DNA from: Euptelea pleiosperma
Taxonomy: Eukaryota > Streptophyta > Magnoliopsida > Ranunculales > Eupteleaceae
Direction: 5' to 3'
Length of the DNA stretch: 64,000 nt
Assembly: GCA_035048495.1 (NCBI GenBank)
Contig: CM068551.1
Span: forward strand, 17,858,248-17,922,247
Of this stretch, positions 10,945-23,319 are shown piece by piece (the first letter of the stretch is position 1; every line of letters starts with the position of its first letter). The notes under the pieces are model-generated. The model did not search any database, was not told where the DNA came from, and saw only the letters and a list, made by a program, of their open reading frames with translations. The position numbers and the translations under genes are program-made.

Positions 10945-11345
10945 TTATTTAGAACAAAAAATCAGCCTTATTAGTGATTTAGAACCGTTGGATCCTTGCA
11001 CCCAAATAATGCTCAAATTCCTACGGTTAAAATCAACCCATGAAAATAATTTCAATCCAACACTTAGAAAACACTGATCAGGCTGATTTTTGATTTGCAG
11101 GTCCACCGAGGGACTGGCCTAACATCCATACGGTCAGCGCCCTCTAATAGTGTGCCACATGACTCATATTGTGGGTTGTTACCGGCTTCGGTCACAACCC
11201 GTTGTGACAGAAGTTTTACTTTATTTGGGGTAAAAGGATCACTAATATATCAAGCTGATTTTTGGTTTGTATAATTTTTCCTGACATCCATACGATCAGC
11301 GCCCTCTAATAGTGTGCCATTTAGGGATTGGCCAAACATCAATAC
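10945..11345. mobile_element. Family A MITE, with partial second copy
   Basis: Core ATCAGCCTTATTAGTGATTT faces GATCAGGCTGATTTTTGATT. The right end has GTGACAGAAGTTTTACTTT, like other family A ends. A short repeat of the right-hand motif (ATACGATCAGCGCCCTCTAA) follows near 11290. Confidence 0.6.
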
Positions 11346-11380
11346 AGGGCGCTGACAGTCGCCTAAGGCGTACATAGCAC

Positions 11381-11808
11381 ATTATTTTCGGGCCCATTAA
11401 CCACATGGATGTTTAGCCCACCCCTTGTTGGACGGCTTTGCCTTAAAGCCATTAAGACGGTCGCCTAAGGCTCTTGGTGAGAGAAGGCCCCCACCCCAGT
11501 TCCCACTACAAGCCCAAGGCCTACATAGCACATTTTTTTCGGGCCCATTAACCACGTGGGTGTTTAGCTCTACAATAGGCCATTAAGGTGGTCGCCTAAG
11601 GCCCCTTGGTGAGAGGACCCCACCCCAGTTCCCACTACAAGCCCAAGGCCTACATAGCACCTTTTTTTCGAGCCCATTAACCACGTGGATGTTTATCCCA
11701 CCCCTTGTTGGCCGGCTCTACCTTAAGGCCATTAAGACAGTCGCCTAAGGCCCCTTGTTGAGACGACCCCACCCCAGTTTCCACTATAGCCCAAGGTCTA
11801 CATAGCAC
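11381..11808. repeat. Three tandem family C-derived units
   Basis: Units of 151, 129 and 148 bp (11381-11531, 11532-11660, 11661-11808). Each runs from ATTTTTTTCGGGCCCATTAA through GGTCGCCTAAGGC to CCAAGGCCTACATAGCAC. The middle unit carries an internal deletion. This is an early satellite-like amplification of a MITE fragment. Confidence 0.8.
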
Positions 11809-11828
11809 ATTTTTTCGGGCCCAAGGTT

Positions 11829-12235
11829 TAAAAACTCATCGAATCGACTCGTAACTTAGCTATAAGTCGACTTGACTCGATCTATAATGGGTCGCCTAGT
11901 TGACTTAGAAAATCGGTCGAGTCATCTGTGTCATGTCAACTCGCTAGTCAAAAATTTCACAAATTTAAAAAATAAATGAGGGTATTATGATCAAAATTAC
12001 ATATTAATTATTTATAAATTTTTCCCCATCACGGATCCATTGAATGAGGGATATTATGGTCAAAATATTTCTAAAAATAATTTTTATCTATTTTATAATT
12101 TTTAATTACTTTTGGTATTATTTTTTATCTATTTTATGATTTTTAATTACTTTTGGTATTATTTTTTTTATCTATTTTTAGTAATTAAATTAATGACTTG
12201 CCCAAGTCAACTCACGAGTCAAGGAACCAAATAAA
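11829..12235. repeat. GACTCG/CGAGTC repeat with AT-rich core
   Basis: Left part has AAACTCATCGAATCGACTCG, right part AAGTCAACTCACGAGTCAAGG. Within the core a unit near TTTTATCTATTTTATGATTTT is repeated at 12083-12175. Same family as 350-560. Confidence 0.4.
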
Positions 12236-12433
12236 TATGGAAATTGAAATCATAAAAATGAAATCTGTATGGGTTTTTTGTATAGACAAGTTGAGGCCTA
12301 AGGCGAAAACTCCACCTATTTTATATTTAATATATTAATATATATATTATATTAATTAAAACATTTAACTCTCTGTATAGTAGAAAATCTTATTTAACAA
12401 CTATTCATGATAATCAAAAGCTACGAAAATTTA

Positions 12434-12928
12434 ATTGTTTTCTTATACCCCTCTTATCTTATATGGCTTCAATAATGAGTGGCTGAGATCCACTATGCTT
12501 CATATCGATGGCTGAGATTAACTCCCACCTGATTTTGACAAACACTTTGTCGGAAAGTGCCGCAGGCACGGGCCACCTACGCATATATCAAGAAAACTCA
12601 GTTGTATTCTCTTATCTTATCCATCCATCTAATGTGGACGGTTAGATAAAGAGTGGTTGATATCAAATCCATCGATCTAATGTGGACGGTTAGATTTCAG
12701 CCACTCAATCCGCCTCATTCGATATCAATTTATTCAAAATTTAAATTTCAACACCGTTATTTTTTGTTATTTATGTTATTTTCTCATTTTTTTTCCTCTG
12801 TGCATTACAATCCGTTATAACAGCCGCTATAATGGAAAAAATGGTAACGCCTCAGTCCATTATATCGTTTGATTGCCGAAGGCACCCAATTTTTGCAAAC
12901 GCTTTTGTCGGAGAGTGTCGTGGGCATG
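12434..12928. repeat. Family H repeat with family B fragment
   Basis: Contains GGCTTCAATAATGAGTGGC and a TTTGTCGGAAAGTGCCGC / GGCACGGGCC block that also ends the window (63869-64000). A degenerate family B piece lies at 12740-12870. The second GTCGTGGGCATG block is split by the LTR that begins at 12929. Confidence 0.55.
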
Positions 12929-15371
12929 TGTCACGCCCCAGATCCGGACACCCAAATGCCTATGGATCAGCCCATTTACCAAAGATCCAGGGTGTGAAAA
13001 AAATAAAATGCTCAAAAAAATAAAATAAAGAAAACATCAAGAATCACTATCGTGATTAATAAAGAACGGTTCAACTCCAGTAGTCAAATAATGCGGAAGC
13101 GTATAACCTATTACAGTGAAATAACCAAAGTTAAAATCAAAGTCAAACTTTTCATTTTAGTCAATATCACTAATTAGGATCTCTATAATTACCTAGAATT
13201 TATATCAAATATCTTTTGTAAAAACACTTAAGCAAAAACGCACATTGAAGATAGTTTTGAAACTTGATTTTCGCGGTTCAAAGAAAAATGGTCAACTTTT
13301 GATCAAAATTAAAAATATGTAAAAAAATTATTTTGTTTGAGGGTTTTATTCTAAAAATCATAAAATACAACTTTAACAAAAGCACTTTGACTAAAAATGA
13401 CATTTACAAATTTTTGGAGTCAGTTCTCCACTCTCAATTCAGCCCTAACGGTAATTGTCAAAAATAAGTAAAAAATAATATTTTTCACTTGTATTAATTT
13501 TTACGATTTTAATCGAAATCCAAATCAAGCAAATAAAATATGAGTTTTTATCTACTCAAAATAAATTAAATTTACATATAATAAAATCATGTGGTCCTAT
13601 TTTACGACTTATGAAAACATTTAGACAAAGATTTGTAAAAATTAGATATTTTGCAGTTAGGCAGTTCTGACCTCCTCTTAGTAAAATGGCTCTACAGGAT
13701 ACGTCCTATCAAATCTGTTAACTCACTATATATGGATGGAAATGTAACTTAAAAATCTATAATTTTTGTATTTTCTCCTTGACCAGATTCGGTTATCTAA
13801 TAGGTACTAAAGCTGCTTAAAGTCAGAATAAGGGTGCTGATTCTACAAAATAAGTACAAAAATTTTGAGATATATGCCAAACCGCATCGATTTATATAAC
13901 TCCTAAAATCACGAAATAATTCAGTAAAATATTATATTGAATCATGCTTCTAACCTCTTTCGAATCATATTAAAATATTATCGCATGAATATTTTATGAA
14001 TATTTCTGCGTAAGACATTGGAAAACCCAACATGTTAAAAATAAAAATAAAGTGATCAATTCAAATCATTGATGGTCCCAACGACTCCAACCATATTAAA
14101 AATTCATTATTACATCATCAAAATCTTTAAATTATTTAAGCATTAAAATCTCTTCTTCAATTCCTACGCTATCCATCGACTCCGTCTCATCCAAAATATC
14201 CTCCTCACCGAGATCAACAAAATATGAAATGTTTCGATATAATACCGTGAGCGAAAGCCCAGTATAGTACAACGAGTATACAAGACAATGAAGATAATCT
14301 AATCATAATTATTTTAGCATGTTAATCAACATATTAACCCAAAATTAAGAAGATCAAACCATCCAAAATAATCAATAATGATGATGATATTAAATGCACT
14401 ATATTCATCATTCATTCACACCAAGAGTAACGAATTCTCACCAAGGGTAACGAATTCCCACCAAGGGCAATGATTTCCCACCAAGGGTAACGAATTCTCA
14501 CTAAGGGCAACTATTTTCCACCAAGGGCTACGATTTTTCATCAAGGGCAATAATTCCCACAATAAATGTAAAAAAAACTATGAATTTATGATGCTTACCA
14601 ATATATGATTAATAAATAAAATTAAAATCTCAAAAGAATACATCAAAAATACCATATAATCATTAACAAGACTATACGAATATATTCAACATTGTAGAGT
14701 GTACTTGTTATTACTTTCTCTTAGATTCGAGAGAGATGAGAATGTACAGTATATTTCTTTGATTGTTGTCGATGAAGTCATTCATCTAGTATATTATGCT
14801 TCGGGGTCTCATCAATATTTTTGTCTCAATGGATGATGTCAAATTGTGATACGCTATCGTGTTTCTAGGGCTTTGAAGGTTCTTTAAGTTCTTTAATAGA
14901 GGTGCTTCAATGGAGAAAGAGGGAGAGAAAGATGAGAGAAATATTGAAGTAATGATTTAGGGTTTGTAAGAGTTCACAAGCTCACAAAGCTTTATTAAAT
15001 AGGTTTAGGAAAGTAGAGTTTCTAATTTTAAGTGATTTTCGTCACTTTAAAAGAGGTAAATTTTATAACCCACTAAAAGGCTTATTTTAATATAGATATG
15101 GGTTAAAAATGGGCATAATGCCTATGGGTATCAAGTAGGCTTCATTTAAGATTATTATTAAGCCCAAAAAACTTTTAAATTGGCCCTATGGGTCCACCCA
15201 ACAAGTATAACTCATTAATTATTTATTACGACTATGTCACTCATAGACCACAATAGTAATATAGTTAATTATCATTGAAAATAAATTATATAAAAATAAA
15301 TTAAGAAGTCAAATTCAACTTTTTATAATTAATTTACTCAAAAATCATGAACAAAAGTTCAAGGTATTACA
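12929..15371 (-). mobile_element. Solo LTR of an LTR retrotransposon (2.4 kb)
   Basis: Begins TGTCACGCCCC and ends AAGGTATTACA, i.e. TG...CA borders. It is flanked by gcatg (12924-12928) and acatg (15372-15376), and removing it rejoins the family H phrase 'gtcgtgggcatgggctattta'. GGTATTACA and TGTCACGCCCC are, read on the minus strand, the usual start and end of long chromovirus-type LTRs, so the likely orientation is minus. No internal gag or pol region is attached, which points to loss by LTR-LTR recombination. It carries a 20-bp minisatellite. Confidence 0.8.
14420..14560. repeat. 20-bp minisatellite, about 7 copies
   Basis: Consensus ACCAAGGGTAACGAATTCCC repeated head to tail with increasing divergence towards the right. 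It lies inside the solo LTR. There are no spacers between copies, so it is not CRISPR-like. Confidence 0.85.
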
Positions 15372-15376
15372 ACATG

Positions 15377-15590
15377 GGCTATTTACTATTCTATATAACA
15401 AAACACAATAGTTGTCTCTCTACTTATACCTCCTCTTATAAGCGTCAACAAAGAAGGGCCGAAATCTAATCATCCCCCAAATGGACAGTGGATCTCCGTC
15501 ACTCACCTGATTTTGGCAAATTCTTTGTCAAGGAGTGCCGATGGCACGGGGCACCCACTAGTTTCACAACTATTCATGATAATCAAAAGC
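15377..15590. repeat. Family H repeat, continuation
   Basis: Carries CTGATTTTGGCAAATTCTTTG and GTGCCGATGGCACGGGGC, paralogous to 12532-12585, 60395-60450 and 63940-63990. Confidence 0.5.
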
Positions 15591-16345
15591 TACAGAAAAA
15601 GTTTAGATGCAGAGGACTCCCATAGTCCCGTTCCAGTCCATGTAGAGGACTCTCGCGGCCCTACACAAATCATTTTTTTGACCAAATGACTGTGTGGATG
15701 TTCAGCCCACCTATTGGTGGATAAACACACTAAAAAACAGCTTGATTGATTATTTCTAGCCATTGGATTTACTACTCAAAAAACATGCTTGAATCCAATG
15801 GCTAGAATAAATCCCAAAAAGTAATAAAATTTGACTAGGGATAACCAATATCAGGTTAATTTTTGGTTTGTATCATGGTTTAAAAATGGCTGTTATAACG
15901 AAAATAACGGCCGTTATAACGGATTCAGATCTCCCACGTTACATACCGTTAAAATGCCCAAAAAATAACAGTCCTTATTTTCCGTTATAATGAAAAATAA
16001 CGACCGTTATTTTCTAGAAAAAAATTGTGAAAAAAATGGCCATTATTTTCGTTATATTCCCTTTTTTTCGTTTTTGAAATTCAAATTTCAAAATTTGAAT
16101 TTCAGCGCCATTTGTTCCTTTATTTTCCCATTATTTTCCATTTTTTGCCCCTGAGCTTTACAATTCGTTATAACTTATAATGGAAAAGACGGTAATGCCG
16201 CCCCCAGTCCGTTATACCGTTATAACGGCCCCTTTTAAACCTTGGTCTGTATATCCAAGGAGTGGGCCAAACATCCATGTGATTAGTGGGCTAGGCCTTC
16301 TCTCACCCGGGGCCTAAGGCGACAGCCATATTGGCCTTATGGTAG
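15591..16345. mobile_element. Family C MITE interrupted by family B
   Basis: Left half has GACTGTGTGGATGTTCAGCC and ATTTCTAGCCATTGGATTTA; right half has CCAAACATCCATGTGATTAG and GGCCTAAGGCGACAGCC. The halves are split by the family B element at 15874-16243. Confidence 0.65.
15874..16243. mobile_element. Family B MITE (Mutator-like)
   Basis: 370 bp, CATGGTTTAAAAATGG to CCCCTTTTAAACCTT. The 9-bp flanks are ggtttgtat (15865-15873) and ggtctgtat (16244-16252), one mismatch. Confidence 0.85.
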
Positions 16346-19285
16346 AACTTCTTTAAAATGAATAACATCATGCATGCTCTGGATCCTCACAAAGCAGAGG
16401 ACATATATCTTTTTGTTGTTTTTCTCCTTCCTTTTTAAGTTGGAAAGTTGAATTCTACAGTGTTCCCAATCATACTGATTACTGATTTATGAGAATTCAT
16501 GTGTGGTTGTTAGGACTAACTTTTCTCTCCAAATCAACCAAGTATGAGGAACGGCCGTTCGCTGAATGACCTTTCTGCTACTTCATGGGACCTAACCAAG
16601 TTGTGTGTAGCTTTTGAGCTGCTATGCACCAAACTGTTCCTTGATTTTCCTTTCCTCTCAAAAAGATGAACGTTGCGGTCGGTTACAACAAAATCATATT
16701 AAAAGAACGATGGAGAAGATCAGGTACAAAAAGAGGGGAAAAGGGAAGAAAAAAACACCAAAAGAAGACCAGCTACAATGGCTAGATCACATCGAAGTAC
16801 ATAAGAGGTCCTACCAAAGCTATGCTTTGCAAGAAGATCCGCCTTACCATTAGCCGACCTTGGCACACATGAGAAAGACATGTTCAAAAACAAAAATCAA
16901 GTGTCGGACATCTTTAATGATGTGGGCAATTCTCCACGGTCGTCTCTTGTTCTTGCTGGGAGGATCACGTCATTGATTAGATCAAAGTGCCCATTTCTTT
17001 ATTAATGATCATAAATGTGGGTAATTCTCCACTGTCACACTTCTTGCTTTGATGATCACGTCATTGATTAGATCAAAGTGTCGATTTCTTTATTAATGAT
17101 CATCACGCGATTATCGCGTAATTGGTTAGATAATTAACAAGTGGGTTCCCACCTCTCAGGGTGAAATAGCTAAGTTAAAAAGTTACTTTTTGGCTTATTT
17201 TTCAAGTTCTTGCAGTTTGAAATGAGTCGTCAAAACAACTGTTTTTCGCAGGTTAAGGAGAAGCAGTTTTGAAGTGCTTTTAGCTTTTGACTTATTCGCC
17301 CAACACTTTTCTTTAGCATATGTTGAAATTCAAACTTAAGTAAACTTTCGTAATACTTGAAATATCCATCTTTTCATTGAAGACAAATCAGAAAAGATCA
17401 CTAAACTTGTTATAAAACTTTTAAAATGCTAAAAAATTTAGTCTTTATTAATTGATTTAAATGACGAAATTGTCTGCTCATACTCAAACCCAGTATCCAT
17501 AGAAGCCTGGTCTAAAGTCCGGCCTGAAAACAAGTTATAGATATTGCTTATCCATAACTTACCGCATTAAGCTATAAGTCCAAGTTGCACGATCCCAGAT
17601 GCAGCCTTAAGTCTTTCTTAAAAAAACTGTGTTAGATTTGTTTTGTTGCTTCAGCTTTTGTGTTATAATTCTAATTATGTGGGAGGAAACCTTTGGTTTG
17701 ATTCTACATCTATAAGACGAAGGTATTTGAAGACCTGTGGTTCAAATCCTTGTGTAAAGTATGCAGCTCATTGGCCTTTTGAAGCTTGACATTCCATTAT
17801 CTGTTATTTGAGTACAAATGTTAGCCAACTTTTTCATGAGAGACCATGATTTTAGACAATGGGACTCTTTATATTACACTCATTAAGCATGGGATGCAGT
17901 AGGATGACCCGTTGAATAATTAACCTCTAGCGACAAAATTGAGGTCGACTACTCGACCTATCTGTGTCGGTCGAATACTGTACTACATGGTGCATGATGT
18001 CCATGCTGATATTATAAATATTTTATCACCCGTAAATGGTTCTCGCACTCAAACGAAGGAATAAAAAACGATGCACTTGTCCATTTTTCTTTAATGGGTA
18101 AGCCTGGGATCCAACGCAAGACCTCACGGCGTCATGGTTGCGATATGGACCTTTGTAGTAATAATGAGCTACAAGTTCAAACCCAAAGGAATTTAGACCA
18201 TGTATCCCCTTACACAAGTGAGGAAATCAGTTTTCTTTGTTTAAGGTTGGAGGTTGGAATGAACCAGATCAAGAGCCAAGTTTAGTGAAGATTTCGTGTT
18301 GTCTCTGTTGTAGTTGGTGTGTTGATGGACCTACCAAAAAGGTTTCAAATAGATGTGTAATACCCACTATTTTTGCTTCATTTTCTTCTCTGTTTGGTTT
18401 AGTGGTGTCCCTATCTATGGTTAATAATAAAGCTTCCACTAAGATCTAATAAGTGGCCAATATTGCCTTTACCCTTATTAGACTTAAAACGATATTGGAT
18501 TTCAAATTGTTCCCCACTCAAATGTGTGGTCTCTAATGACTATTTTTTTTCCATGTTGAGAACCCCTTTTTAGCCAAGAACACAGTTCAAAAGCTTGGGA
18601 AAATTAATTTCACAAGATTTATGATAGCACCATATTGATCAAATTCAATATGGTTGAGCCACAAGTGCTCGACATCTGGCCACGGGTCTATTGTCGTCTC
18701 TAGCAAACTGTGACACGTACGTCGATACATTTTACTGAATGTGCATGCTTGCGCTTATGTGACGGCTTCATCGATTCCGGAAAACAAGGATTGGGTTCGG
18801 ATAAAAAATGGTCTCCATGATGTATATACTTAAGTACTATCATGCACGCTTAGCAACTGAGTCAATTGTAAGGGCAAAATTTCAAGGGTCCATTTCAATG
18901 TTGGGGTAGGACATGACCTTTTTGCAGGCTCTAAGTCATGCAAAACAGGAAAACATGCTCATGTTGATTTGCTTAGACAGTACTGAGAGTACTATATATC
19001 CAAATTATACCCATTTAGTACAGGTAGTGTTCATGTAAAATGTACCTAGAAAGCACCATGAAAGAGAGAGAGAAGCACTAGTTCTTTGTAGTAGAATGTT
19101 TTGTTTTCTTGTGTAGGGGTGTAGGGGTGTAGGAGGAGGATGTTGAAAGGGCTTTTGTGCCTCTTGAGCTCACTGACCTAATGAAACAGTATAAAGACTC
19201 TACTGAGATACATGGTAGATGTCACTTTGTGGGGTGTAACTATACTTCCCACAGATTACACTTACACCCCAAAATTTTTGCCAAA
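16346..19285. other. Intergenic DNA, mostly without recognisable features
   Basis: Apart from the tandem duplication at 16920-17103, I see no supported element. The 60-80 codon open frames near 16614, 18026 and 18237 have no motifs, no family resemblance and no consistent splice partners. Confidence 0.45.
16920..17103. repeat. Tandem duplication, two units of about 93 bp
   Basis: Both units read from TGTGGG(C/T)AATTCTCCAC through GATCACGTCATTGATTAG to TTTCTTTATTAATGATCAT, with a few substitutions and one short indel. Confidence 0.85.
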
Positions 19286-19287
19286 TA

Positions 19288-20205
19288 AGGTTTAGAATTA
19301 CACAACGTTTTCAACGAGTAAATTTTCTATGTGGGTCCTTTTCTGTGTGGAGCTGTGGAGCCATTTCAAATGCTGTCATCTGTACATGGTAAAGTGGAAC
19401 ACATGTGATTTTGATATGAGAATATTCTAAAAAGTTAGAATATTTCACTCTGCCATGTACAGATTGGAAGCACTTGAGATGGCTCCACAGCTCCACATAG
19501 AAAAAGTGTCGACATAAAAAAATATGTACTCGTTTTTCGACTCGTTAATAGAATAATTTGAACCTTTATCTAGATTTTTTTTATTACATTTTCGAAAAAA
19601 GCGACTAGCTTCTTAAATGTTCATTTCCTGCAAAATGGGTTGCACTGGAAGTTCTTACACCATGGGGATTGCATTTCTCTTCTGCATGTCCATGGAATTT
19701 TGAAAAATCCAAACATCTCAGAGATAGACATAGAGGTAGGAATTTTTCGAGCGAACCGCACTCCTTCGTATACGTCAAGAGTCCATTTATGTGAAGGGGT
19801 TAGGAAAGTTTGAACCCAAAAGTAATAAAAATCTGCTAAATTAAGGGTTTTTTGTGTTTTTGGGTGCAAGTATATTTTATGTGAAAGAAGATTTAGAATT
19901 ACACCACCTCAACGTTTTCGAGGAGTAATTTTCTTACATGGACCCTTTTCTGTGTGGAGCTGTGGAGCCATTTCAGGTGCTGTCATCTGTAGTGAAACAC
20001 ATGTGATTTGATAGGAGAATATTCAAAAAAGTTAGAATATTTCACTCTGCCATGTACAGATTGGCAGCACTTGAGATGGCTCCAGAAAGAAAAAAGGTTG
20101 ACATAAACAACTGGTAAATAGAATAAGTTTGAACCTTTTCTCTAAAGCAAGTAGCTTCTTCAATCTTCATTTCCTACAAAATGGGTTGCACTAGAAGTTC
20201 TTACA
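19288..20205. repeat. Direct duplication (about 600-bp period) of a foldback block
   Basis: 19288-19660 is repeated at 19885-20205. Shared landmarks are TTTAGAATTACAC, CTGTGTGGAGCTGTGGAGCC, AGAATATTTCACTCTGCC and GCAAAATGGGTTGCACT. Each copy holds a hairpin built from GTGGAGCTGTGGAGCCAT and its complement; in the second copy the right arm is eroded. Confidence 0.8.
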
Positions 20206-20545
20206 CTAATACAAATAATTAATTTCAAATTATCTGCTAATTAAAAGAGCATTTTAGATCATAAATACATCCAAGATAAACGATTAAGATTAATCGTTCT
20301 AAATAATATTTGCTCGAACGATAGCATTGCACATGTTCCTCGACTCAACGCAAATTCCTTTTTAATTGATTAATATAAATCTATTCACCGTTCGCAGAGG
20401 TTGTGCAGAGTTACACCTGACAATTCCATCTCAGAAGAGAAGACATAATCCATTTGATGCGTACTTCCTTCTTTGGTTAAGCTATCTGCAACAGAATGTG
20501 CTTCCTTGAAAATATGTCTAATATGAATATGAGACTCAGAAATCA

Positions 20546-20860
20546 GAAAAAAAATTAGATGCAGAGGATGAGTGGTTAATCTGGACCATTCATCTTGACT
20601 TTTTTAGAACTCAACTTAACCGGGGTTAGTATTTTAAATCTTTTGAAAACTATTTTTAATTAATTAGTTTTCTTATTAAAACAAATCACTAAAAACCAAA
20701 ACTCTTCTTTTGTTGGAATTCCGTTTTTGTCTTATGAACTAATTAATTAAAAATGATTTTCAAAAGATTTAAAATACTAACCCCGGTTAAGTTGAGTTCT
20801 AAAAAAGTCAGGATGAGTGGTCTAGATTAACCATTCATCCTCTGCATCTAAATTTTTTCC
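20546..20860. mobile_element. Foldback MITE with about 120-bp arms
   Basis: The left arm (about 20546-20673) and right arm (about 20743-20860) are nearly exact complements. Landmarks from the outside in are AAATTTAGATGCAGAGGAT, AACTCAACTTAACC, CCGGGGTTAGTATTTTAAAT and CTTTTGAAAA. The loop is about 70 bp. No target duplication could be fixed. Confidence 0.85.
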
Positions 20861-20869
20861 ATCTAAGCG

Positions 20870-21565
20870 TGAGTGATATCAAAGTGCATTACTATATGAA
20901 GTAACATATCATGGGTTTTTTTTTATTTTTGGCATTATTAATGTAGAAAGGGATTATGGGGGCATTCAAAAATTAAGTTGCACCAACTAGCAACTCAATG
21001 GCATTGCCTCATTGGTGAAAGATGTATATATTGGAGTTTAAAATCTGCAATTCCCCTTCCATGTGTTGATAACACGAGGCGTCCATGTGTCCGCAACGCA
21101 CCAATGACGTAATTTTTCAGGATCCATAAAGGACCACCACACATTTTTAACTAGGGTGGCCCTACATTTTATGGTGGACGATTATTTGACTAATTATTTA
21201 TTTCCAATGGTCTAAAGGGTACTTGATTCAATGTAGAATACCCGCTTCATTGACTTTCAATCTATATCCATCTATTATTCCATGTATGTTATTATGGGGG
21301 AGGATAGGGGTATGAACAGTTTGGTTCCAATTCGTGTACCAGAACTTATTCTATACACAGGTTTCGGCCCTTTCGGGCCCTATCGGTTCCAGTTCTGGTA
21401 CTAAAACATGTGGGTATAAGGTACCCATCTATTGGATAAAGTTTGGAAGAAACTTTACATCCTTAGACCATCTTCAGCACGTCCTCATCCCTTTTGTCAT
21501 ATTTGGGTAACAATTAGTCCATTTTATCGATGAGAGCTGTAACAAAAAAAAGGACTGGGCTCCAG
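20870..21565. other. Intergenic DNA
   Basis: No gene. A weak GGTTCCAGTTCTGGTAC repeat at 21310-21430 resembles pieces at 24350-24560 and 24950-25050. Confidence 0.4.
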
Positions 21566-21955
21566 TTACTGCCCCAAAATGATAGGCTCCGGTTACAGGA
21601 CACAATATGAGACACGTGGCACATTTTTATAGGACTCTGACCTGTATGGATGTTTTTTCAATCTCTAGGTGGACCTACAAACCAAAAATCAGCCTGATTA
21701 GTGATTTCTAGACGTTGAATCTTTGTACCTCAAATACTGCTCAAATTCCCACAGTTGTGATCAACCCATGAAAAAGTATAATCCAACGCCTACAAATCAC
21801 TAATCAGGCTGATTGTTGGTTTGTAGGTCCACTTAGGATAGGCCAAACATTCATACGGCCAGAGTCGTCTAAGAGTGTGCCACATGGCTCATAAGGTGTC
21901 ATGTACCGGAGCCTGTCATTTTAGGGCAGTAACTAAAGCCTGAGCTTTGCTTCTT
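21566..21955. mobile_element. Family A MITE (variant termini)
   Basis: Inverted ends of about 60 bp contain AGTTACTGCCC(C/T)AAAATGA and AGGCTCCGGT. The interior has the family core AATCAGCCTGATTAGTGATTT. One CACGTGGC G-box is intact on the left; the right copy reads CACATGGC. Confidence 0.75.
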
Positions 21956-22003
21956 CAAAATAGCCAAGAGATTTAATAAAATTATTATTTTGTTATTTTT
22001 AAA

Positions 22004-22351
22004 GGGTCAAGATCGGGGGACAATCAATTTTTTACAACAATTTTTGACAACCAGTTGGCCTACCCACATAGAAGATGAATCAAAGGCTGATATTTTGTGA
22101 GGATGGGATGATAATCTCTATGGTAAGGAGATCATCCTCACAAAAATTCAAATCATTCCGATATTCGTAGACTGGTTTAGAAGTTGAAGAATTATGGACC
22201 GTCTATTTTTACCGTGTAACTTGAAAACCATATTTGATAGGATTAGAAATTTCAGAATGGGCTGAATTTTTGTTGGGGTGATTTATATCCATCACGCCAA
22301 AATTGTGGTAAAAAATTGTTGTGAAAAATGGTTGTCCCCTGATCCTTACCC
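22004..22351. mobile_element. Family E MITE (Mutator-like)
   Basis: 348 bp with inverted ends GGGTCAAGATCGGGGGAC and GTCCCCTGATCCTTACCC, and a perfect 9-bp flanking repeat atttttaaa (21995-22003 and 22352-22360). The interior word CACATAGAAGATGAATCAA is shared with the copy at 62691-63053. Confidence 0.9.
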
Positions 22352-22360
22352 ATTTTTAAA

Positions 22361-22812
22361 TTATAAAATGACTTTTGATCCTTGCGCGTATATGCGCGTG
22401 TAAAAAGGGTAAAATGATGAGGTTTTAAATGGTGGGAAGACGTGACGAACGAGGAATTTCACTAACATTAGCAGTGTGAAGAGTGTTTAAATTTTTAGCT
22501 AATCCTTCAAAATAGCGATCGAGGAGGTTAGCGAGTTTGATAGAGGACGAATTTAGTGTTTTGTTTTCCTAAACTTATATAAAAGTCAATAATACAGTCA
22601 TTTAGATAAACATGGAAGAGATGATTATCAAGATCTTGACTGTTTAGAACAAAATCTAGTTTAGACCTTCAGCCTCGTCGTGCCCCATGACACAAAGATG
22701 AGCGACACGATAGATTTAATACACAAAAGAGTGTCCAATTTTGCCTCTTTGATACGATAATAAATGCAACTCTAACTAACCCACTTCCTTCCTACAGCAC
22801 CCATGAGCTGTT
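22361..22812. other. Intergenic DNA
   Basis: Nothing recognised. Confidence 0.4.
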
Positions 22813-22814
22813 TG

Positions 22815-23318
22815 TCGTGAGTTGTGTGCGGGACAAGAAAATTTTATTGGACGACCCAACAAATACTAAAATTCGCCAGCTAGGAATGATAAATCAAGCT
22901 GATTTTTGGGGTGTAGGTTATCAAGGATGGGTCATTAATGCAGTAAATGATATCGGAAAGTGTCACGTGTCAATATTTGGTGTGATCAAAACGTGGGATA
23001 AGTGTTATATATACACGTGGGATGTGCCTGTAATTAGAGTTGTCAATGGATAGTTGAAAATTTGAATCCGATTCGAAAAATTAGATATTATCCAAAAAAT
23101 TTGGATATCGAATTCAAATTTAGATATTTTTTTAATTTTCAAATAGATTTTGTGAGCTGTGTGCATGAGAAGGAAATTTTATGGGACCCAACAAATCAAG
23201 CTAATTTTGGCGTGTAGGTTACCAAGGATGGATCATTAATGCAGTTATGATATCGGAAAGTGTCACGTGCCAATATTTGTCGTGATCAAAACGTTGTATA
23301 AGTGTTATATGTACACGG
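22815..23318. repeat. Direct duplication, period about 310-330 bp
   Basis: 22815-23023 recurs at 23150-23318. Shared words are GATATCGGAAAGTGTCACGTG, CAATATTTG, GTGATCAAAACGT and ATAAGTGTTATAT. Each copy includes a GTGTCACGTG G-box core. A 78-codon open frame in the first copy is not conserved in the second, so it is not called a gene. Confidence 0.75.
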
Positions 23319-23319
23319 A

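Noticed and set aside
14420..14560. CRISPR-like short repeats
   Set aside because: The 20-bp units abut without spacers, drift in sequence and lie in a plant LTR; this is a minisatellite.
16614..16853. 79-codon lysine-rich open frame
   Set aside because: No motif, no homologous feel to any family, no promoter or splice context; composition alone explains it.
17690..17760. tRNA gene suggested by GTGGTTCAAATCC
   Set aside because: A box B-like word is present, but no cloverleaf stems or box A at proper spacing could be formed.
22817..23053. 78-codon open frame
   Set aside because: The duplicate unit at 23150-23318 does not preserve the frame, so it is unlikely to be coding.
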